Shown here: positions 58,475 to 64,000 of the stretch, piece after piece | How positions within the stretch are numbered: the first letter of the stretch is position 1 | How the letters are laid out: every line of letters begins with the position of its first letter | Assembly (NCBI RefSeq): GCF_963678635.1 | Contig: NC_087062.1 | Location: 27,428,833-27,492,832, forward strand | Direction: 5' to 3' | DNA length: 64,000 nucleotides | Origin: Symsagittifera roscoffensis | Lineage: Eukaryota > Xenacoelomorpha > Acoela > Convolutidae | Position numbers and translations under genes: made by a program | Notes under the pieces: generated by a model | Told to the model about the DNA's origin: nothing | The model's database searches: none | The model's input: the letters and a program-made list of their open reading frames with translations, nothing else

Positions 58475-58841
58475 CAAAAATGCTCGTATCAAGGCAAAGC
58501 CCTGAAGGTTGCAACTGTCCGTTAGTTAGTCCCGGAAAATTTGCCAAATTAAACATCGACAAAACTATCAATTTTAGTTCGATAGTAGGAAAATTTAAGT
58601 GTTACATCTTGCGTCGTGTTTGATGTCAATCAATTAGCTACCTCAGGGCAAATTAAGACATTTTTTAGTGTGAGATGTTAAAATAAGCTCTTTCAGCTAT
58701 ACTCACGGCAGGTTAAGACAGTGGTAACAACAGTTGGCTGGCCACATGCAGATCGAGACGTCAAAATTTTTGCAAAAGTAGTCTGAAAAAAAAACCACCC
58801 CGAGCAAATAATTTTCTCACTTTCTTCGAAAGTTGGAATAA
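58472..58841 (-). mobile_element. Helentron-like element, tandem neighbour
   Basis: Follows the preceding copy with no spacer (GTCGAAACAACAAAAATGCT). Hairpin-side AAGGCAAAGCCCTG, then AAGGTTGCAACTGTCC. Right end CTCACTTTCTTCGAAAGTTG then GAATAATG. With 57618-57985 and 57985-58474 this makes three family members in head-to-tail order. Confidence 0.65.
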
Positions 58842-58964
58842 TGAGGGTTAATATTTAGATCTGTAAATTCAGCCACGAGTCTAAAAATTTTTTGTGGCAA
58901 TAATTTCTACAAAATCTAGCAAATATTATAAAATTATAGATAAAACAAAGGTTACAGCTAAAAA

Positions 58965-59908
58965 AATACTGCTCATATATCAGGGCAAAGCTATCAAGCC
59001 AAATAAAAAAAATTGGTTGAAAAATACATTTGTGATTTTGCGTTTTTGTTGTTTCCGCATAAATTCAGAGACCAAAAAACTGATCGCATTGATTAATTTG
59101 GTTCATACAAATGCAATCACATTATTTTAAGGCCGATATTATCAAGGCTGAATTTTGAGCAGAAGTAAAGTTGGTCGTTTTTTTTTCTGGAGCAATTTCC
59201 GTTGTTTTTTTTCTATTTGCTTGCAGCCTATTTGAAGTACATCCGATTAGTTTACCAAAGGTTCTTTTTTTTTCAAAGAACAAAGACCAATTCGGCTTAT
59301 GTATAAGTCAACTGAAAATTGTGAAAAAAAATTTAGGGCTGAAAATTTTTTGAAAGCCAATCAAATTGAAGCCAATATTTTTCAGTTCAATTTTTTGAAA
59401 TATCGATTTTCGGTCCAAAAAGTACAATAGGCTTCTCGTAAAATTTTGAAAACTCCGACTGTAATTTACTTTTTTGATGTAATTTAAATTAAAATGAATA
59501 ATTTCCAAAAACAAACTGGAAAGAAATCATCCATCTACATGCTATGTAGAGTATAAAGTGATATAGTTTTCAATTAGCAATGCAATAAATAAACCAAAAA
59601 AACCAAAGAGCATACCCGAATCCAAATTGGAACGATCCAGTTTAATTCTGCGCTCACGCATTATTAGCACAAACTTTAACGCGCTTTAATTGTCCGAAGT
59701 TGGCACAATTGGCAATCTTTACACCCCCATAACTTTAAGAAAAAATCACAGGTGAAATATCCTTCTACTTTGAGCTAAGATTAGCGGTGCTTTTCAAATG
59801 ATGCGAACTAATTCCGTAAAAGATTGCTAGTTAAAAAGTCGCAGTTTGTCTGGAGAAAAAAAACTCCGAGCAAAAAGATTTCGTCACTTCCTTCGAAAGT
59901 CGGAGCAT
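58965..59908 (-). mobile_element. Composite or diverged Helentron-like element
   Basis: A hairpin-side fragment lies at 58965-59005 (ACTGCTCATATATCAGGGCA then AAGCTATCAAG, right arm decayed). The 540-bp subfamily landmarks are recognisable again at 59630-59905: CCAAATTGGAACGATCCAG, TTAACGCGCTTTAATTGTCC, AATCACAGGTGAAATATCC, CTTCCTTCGAAAGTCGGAGC. Intervening sequence (59006-59600) is unassigned. It may be one element with an unrelated interior or two remnants. Confidence 0.45.
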
Positions 59909-60394
59909 TGAGCCATTGTAGGATTTCCTTATTTTCTTCATTTTATCCCGCACATGCTTATGTCATGTTAAAACGGATGTTTTCATCGACTACCTTTCTA
60001 ATGCACCTTTTCAAAGCCTATTGAACAATCGGTAATTCGATAAGAACTATAGGTAACTTCTATTGAAAGAACATTCAGTTCGTAAGTTCTAAAGAATAGA
60101 AAAACGATGGAGTGCTCGCAAGTGACTTCAATTGAAACCATGTTACTTCAAATGAATAAGAACAGAATATAATATACAGAATCAACGGTTTTTATGCAAC
60201 ACCCATTGTTCATCCATCTATTTTTTTCCTGGCCAAACAATCCGGGATATGTGTCATCGTATGATTGTACCAACCAACACATTTATGTGCGCTAATCTCA
60301 CAACTTGTTCGTTCCATAAAAGATTTGTCATGACGGAAACGGTAATCCTGAAGTGTTTCTCCTGGCTCCTTCAAGGCGTGTTTCTTCTTGCATT
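59909..60394. other. Unassigned spacer left of the transposase pseudogene
   Basis: No gene recognised. The transposon's terminal repeat on this side, if it survives, could not be identified by eye. Confidence 0.4.
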
Positions 60395-61190
60395 TTTCAT
60401 TTCATAGCCGCTTTCCAGCACGAAATTGCAGCTTCAACCAAAGTTAGAATTGGGTTGTACTTTGGGAGCCTCTTCAGAGGGAAAATTCCACAAGCTCTAA
60501 ATTCCTCTGTACCCTGAGCATTGTCAAAAATGCAAAATTCATCAGCAACGTATCCTTCGTCAAGGATAATGTTTCCACATAGAATTTCGAGAAAACTTTT
60601 GAAATTTTCCTTCTTCATTCAACCTTGAATTACCTGATAATACAAAAGACCTTCCATGGAAACTGCACAACAGATTGTAACAGTGGGTCTTTTCTGGGCA
60701 CTGATTTTTCTTTAAACTCTGTCACCCTTAGCAGATCGCCCTTGAGTACGCCGCATTAAGATATTTACACCAATTTCATCCACAAAATTGTTTCGCGAAC
60801 TTATGACGTCAGGTCTCTTGATCCACAATGTATAAGTGTATTGATCTTCTATATTTTCTTCGCTGTTACGCTCTGCCGGACAATCTCTCGCAATCTTGAA
60901 AGTGATCATTCTCCCTTCTAATGCTTTTGAAAGTGCATGTTGGGTAAAACGTTTTTTTTTGGTAAGACCGCTCCTAACGCAAAATTCACCTGCTGCAATG
61001 TCATCAGTGGATTGCCCTCCAGAATATCAACAGCGCCCAAAATAACTTCTTCATTCAATTTTTTGATTGTATGATCCAAATTTTGGTAAGTTTTTATATT
61101 TCCCACGTCGCACAATTGTATACGCAGTGTTCCGATTTATTCCCAAACAGTCGGCCATTCGATTCGCTTAAACGTCGTTTGTCGATACAT
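60395..61190 (-). pseudogene. Decayed Tc1/mariner (IS630-type) transposase
   Basis: Minus-strand translation over three frames gives the family layout in order. A helix-turn-helix segment ANRMADCLGINRNTAYTIVR is at about 61160-61095. Next comes ILEGNPLMTLQQVNFALG (about 61010-60960). ALEGRMITFKIARDCPAERN (about 60925-60860) follows. The first catalytic Asp is within NFVDEIGVNILMRRTQGRSA (about 60790-60730), and PTVTICCAVSMEGLLYYQV lies at about 60690-60635. The second Asp is within FCIFDNAQ (about 60530). A degraded LPPYSP.LNPIE block, LPKYNPILTLVEAAISCWKA, lies at about 60465-60405. At least two frameshifts and several stops, plus the altered NPIE motif, mean it cannot encode an active enzyme. 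These matches are to DDE_3-type transposases in general; family-level placement needs alignment. Confidence 0.9.
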
Positions 61191-61660
61191 GATTTTTTTT
61201 TTATACTTGGCCAATTTCAATTGTGATTCAAGCGTGATTCAATTGGGACTTGACGATTTCAAAAAAATACATGAACACACATTTGAGCATGCATTATTTC
61301 TTGACTTTCAATGGAAAATACGGTTTGTTCAAAAGATGTCACTAACAATTCAATAGGCTTTGAAATTTTATAATAGGATCAGATGGCTAGTCTCATTTTT
61401 TTTTGAAATGCGTGTTTTCAGAATGCAACTTATCCCAATTTAGCTTATCTAGCAGTTTTCAATACTCCATTAATTAAGAAAAAAATAATCACAGGTGGAT
61501 TTTTTTTCAATTGCAGCTCCAGATAAAAATATTTCAAATTGAGGGTATAAAAAATTTCTTTCGAAAGTGCCAATTCAAAATCGAACACTGACTGAATAAA
61601 ATATTTTACACTGCATACCCATTTTACCATTTTCTTCAAAAATCCGAACAACAAGGAAAA
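61191..61660. other. Spacer with a diverged Helentron-like right end
   Basis: Contains ATCACAGGTGGATTTTTTTT (about 61488) and TTACCATTTTCTTCAAAAAT followed by CCGAACAACAAGG (to about 61655), reminiscent of the right half of the Helentron-like elements (GATCACAGGTGAAATATC and TTTCGAAAGTCGGAACAA). The right end abuts the element at 61657. Confidence 0.4.
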
Positions 61661-61860
61661 AACAAGACTGCTCAAATTTCAGCGCAAACCCTGATTGTTC
61701 CAACTTCCCCTTAATTGGTGTCGGATAGTTAAAAAAAGTTCAACAAAAACAAACACCAAGTAAATTGAACAACAATTGCTTGCTTCAATTGACGAAAACT
61801 GAATGAACACAAAAAACACCAGAAGCATAAATATCTCCCATTTTCTTTGAAATTGGAACA
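61657..61860 (-). mobile_element. Short Helentron-like element, ~200 bp
   Basis: Left end AAACAAGACTGCTCAAATTT, weakened hairpin CAGCGCAAACCCTG, ATTGTTCCAACTTCCCCTTA. Right end CATTTTCTTTGAAATTGGAA then CAGG. It has the same termini as the longer copies around an interior of only about 130 bp, and lies head to tail behind the remnant ending at 61655. Confidence 0.6.
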
Positions 61861-61959
61861 GGAATTGTTTGGAATCTCCAAAAAATTTTCTCGTCAAAAT
61901 GTTCTTTTCTTTTTGTGACAGCAAGAGAATACTTATTTGGTTGATACTCAGCAAGAGTC

Positions 61960-62220
61960 CTGGGTTGACCAAAAATGCTAGTCATACAATTTCCATTTAT
62001 GGAGAAACGCTAAACATACACTTTCCATAAAAGTCCATACGTACAGAAAATTGCATGAAAGGTCTATGATTAGTATTCTTTCATATATGGAAATTGTATG
62101 ATTAGCATTTTTTCATTTTTGAAAATTGTATGAATAGCATTTTTTCTTTTATGGAAATTGTAAATTTGGAACTTTTTCATAAATGAAAATTTTATGATTA
62201 GATTTTTTTAAAACTAGAAA
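61960..62220. repeat. Small foldback element, solo copy
   Basis: AAATGCTAGTCATACAATTT with CCATTTATGG (61973-62002) is inverted as CATATATGGAAATTGTATGA then TTAGCATTT (62088-62115). The centre carries GCATGAAAGGTCTATGATTA. Further half-copies of TTTATGGAAATTGTA and GAAAATTTTATGATTAG follow to 62205. The same sequence, including GCATGAAAGGTCTACGATT, forms the centre of the large foldback at 62413-63340. Confidence 0.75.
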
Positions 62221-62412
62221 TGCAGCAAAATGAGACAAAGACTACGACGAAGACTACAGAGAAGAAAAAACCAGAGATAATTTCTTTTCTCATAGTAAAT
62301 TCTTCTGAGAAAGAAGAACAATTCTTAATCTTATCCTAGGGGGTTTCTATACAAATCAGCTCAATTTTCAGTCCTTAAAGCTATCAGAACGCTCAAGAAG
62401 TTAAAATATACA

Positions 62413-63340
62413 TTGAAGATAAATCATTTTCCTGGTTGGGCGGGAAAATTTGAGGCATATATACTTTTACCGACCAACAGTCAAACTTTGTTTTACAGGC
62501 GCTTGCCCGACATAGAGCCGCCCTCTATGATTATGTTAAGTTTCACTTGAACTAATTCTACGGATAAATGAGCTGGGTGGTTAATTCATATCCTATTTCA
62601 TACCGTTCTTTTAGCAATGAACCACCTGACCCCGGGTTGACCTCCACAGACCGAAAATGCTAATCATACAATTTCATACACTTAGTCTATGGATAAATGC
62701 TGGTCATACAAATTTCATACTGTTTTGCAAAATGAGAAATTGGTATCTCTTCATTAAAAAAATATAAAAAAGTGGTAAGAAAAAAATCTAGCCATAGATT
62801 TTCCAAATATGGAAAATGTTAGTCATACACTTTCCATACAATTCCATACGTACAAAAAATAGCATGAAAGGTCTACGATTGGTATTTTTCATAAATAGAA
62901 ATTGTATGACTAGCCTTTTTCATATATGGAAATTGTATGATTAGCATTTTTTTTAGTAAATAGATACCAATTTCAATACCAAAACAACAATAAAATACCT
63001 CTAGACTTCGATTGAACTCATTTTGCAAAAAAGTATGAAATTTTTATGACTAACATTTTTCCATGGACTAAGTGTATGAAATTGTATGATTAGCATTTTC
63101 GGTCTATGGATGTCAACCCGGGGTGAGTTGCTTCATTGCTAAGCTAACGGTATGAAATAGGATATGAGTTCACCACCCAGCTCATTTATTCGTAGAATTA
63201 GTTCAAGTAAAACTTAACAAAATCATAGAGGGCGACTCTATGTCGGGCAAGCGCCTTTAAAACAAAGTTCAACTGTTGGTCGGTAGAAGTATATATGCCT
63301 CAAAATTTCCTGCCCAACCAGGAAAACGATTTATATTCAA
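62413..63340. repeat. Large foldback (inverted-repeat) element, arms ~320-350 bp
   Basis: Left arm from TTGAAGATAAATCATTTTCC (62413) through CCTGGTTGGGCGGGAAAATT, CAGGCGCTTGCCCGACATAG, GAGCTGGGTGGTTAATTCAT and CCCCGGGTTGACC to AAAATGCTAATCATACAATT near 62660 and on to about 62760. The right arm is its reverse complement ending TCCTGCCCAACCAGGAAAAC, GATTTATATTCAA (63340). The arms differ at scattered sites and by short indels. The spacer (about 62765-62990) contains a copy of the small palindrome. Folded, the arms would form a long imperfect hairpin. No transposase is encoded. Confidence 0.9.
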
Positions 63341-64000
63341 AATTTTTCTTATTTTTCTTTTTTTTTTCGCGCTAAGAGGGCACTTTTTGGTCGCAAATGA
63401 TATAAAGAAGATGATGGAATATTTGTGCTCGGGATGGTTTTTATTCAGACAATTTCTGGATATTTAACTAGCAATTTTTGGCGTAGTTTATTTTTTATTA
63501 GAAAAATATTGTTGTCTTGTTCTCAAAATTTAAAAAGTTTTTCGCCTGTGATCAATTTTTGTGATTTTATGAACTATTATAATTTATTTAAAATGGAAAA
63601 TAATTCTTATATTTTTGGTGCCAATGTAATCCATTATAATCGAGTATAATCCATTAAAAATAGGTTAAAAACCCCATATTTTTTGTGCCACTATAATTCA
63701 GTATAATTGATTATTATCGATTATAATGGATTTTTTGAGAGGGTGTTCATGAAATTAATAGTTTGTTTCAAAGTGTCCTCATATCTTGTTTAGCGCAGTT
63801 GCTACCTTCTACGTTTCATAATAAGTTGCATTTCACATTAAAAATATATGTTTTTTATCTCTACTTTTTGAGTTTATTGCATTTTAACACTTCATTCCAC
63901 AGTTTTCTTAAACAAAACCGAATTTCGCAGGCAAGGGTGGAGGTAATAATTTGTTGAGCGGTGTTAGAGAGGAACTGTTTAGGGATAGAACAGGGGAGTT
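63341..64000. other. Partial Helentron-like fragment, then AT-rich DNA
   Basis: About 63410-63560 match, on the plus strand, the non-hairpin half of the 540-bp subfamily (GGAATATTTGTGCTCGGGAT, AGACAATTTCTGGATATTTAAC, TTGTTGTCTTGTTCTC, GCCTGTGATCAATTTTTG; each in part), beginning next to the foldback arm. Its terminal TGTTCCGACTTTCG is missing, so the foldback may have inserted into or replaced it. 63600-63740 contain several TATAATCGATTATAAT-like self-complementary stretches. Beyond that nothing is recognised. Confidence 0.5.

Noticed and set aside
1-64000. CRISPR arrays, operons, ribosome-binding sites or phage genes
   Set aside because: None seen. The tandem repeats have no unique spacers, and the genome features are eukaryotic.

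Overview
This is a gene-poor, AT-rich (about 30% GC by eye) stretch of a eukaryotic nuclear genome, very probably an invertebrate animal. The evidence is satellite DNA, apurinic-endonuclease-type LINE remnants, a decayed Tc1/mariner-type transposase, MITE-like and Helentron-like non-autonomous elements, and one short gene with a 58-bp GT-AG intron. Nothing in it looks prokaryotic, and I cannot name the species.

Layout. Positions 1-10470 are a tandem satellite of about 29 monomers of roughly 345-365 bp, with locally dimeric higher-order structure and a conserved short hairpin. Positions 10475-11960 are diverged non-coding sequence. Positions 12000-28110 are a minus-strand graveyard of one LINE family: endonuclease (GDLNCRLD), linker, RT entry (LSGERLK), RT palm (SPLLFSF, a degenerate YADD and KTKLMNF) and post-RT (GRPQKRMNDD) pieces are recognisable but heavily frameshifted. 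A linker/RT-entry block recurs at least 12 times. A 3,249-bp tandem duplication (16000-19248 and 19249-22497) and a further, older copy (24390-28110) expanded the region. Positions 28560-29545 are a GTCGAGCACAGTCGAAAC-type minisatellite running into a (CATA)n microsatellite to about 30060, with an outlier patch at 30590-30790.

From 28 to 64 kb, unique AT-rich DNA is studded with at least 12 copies of an element family of about 200-540 bp. Its members share one end (TGTTCCGACTTTCG) and, at the other end, a subterminal inverted copy of that motif followed by a terminal hairpin (CAGGGC-loop-GCCCTG). This is the architecture known for Helentron-type rolling-circle transposons and their non-autonomous derivatives. 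Some copies sit head to tail and share a single terminus. Other repeats include a MITE family with GGATCCGCCCCT-like ends, one member of which is split by two nested Helentron-like copies, an isolated MITE inside the RT pseudogene, an AGATCTGAAA-rich cluster, the Tc1/mariner-type pseudogene at 60395-61190, and a large foldback element at 62413-63340 with a small copy at 61960-62125.

The only convincing cellular gene is at 51471-51926 (+). It encodes a His/Gly-rich protein (HGHGHG and GPHHGPHH repeats), with an acceptor at 51470, a donor at 51814, an acceptor at 51871 and a stop at 51924-51926. It is either a complete 124-residue protein starting at 51494 or the 3' end of a larger gene. The mobile elements are fossils and show no functional link to it.
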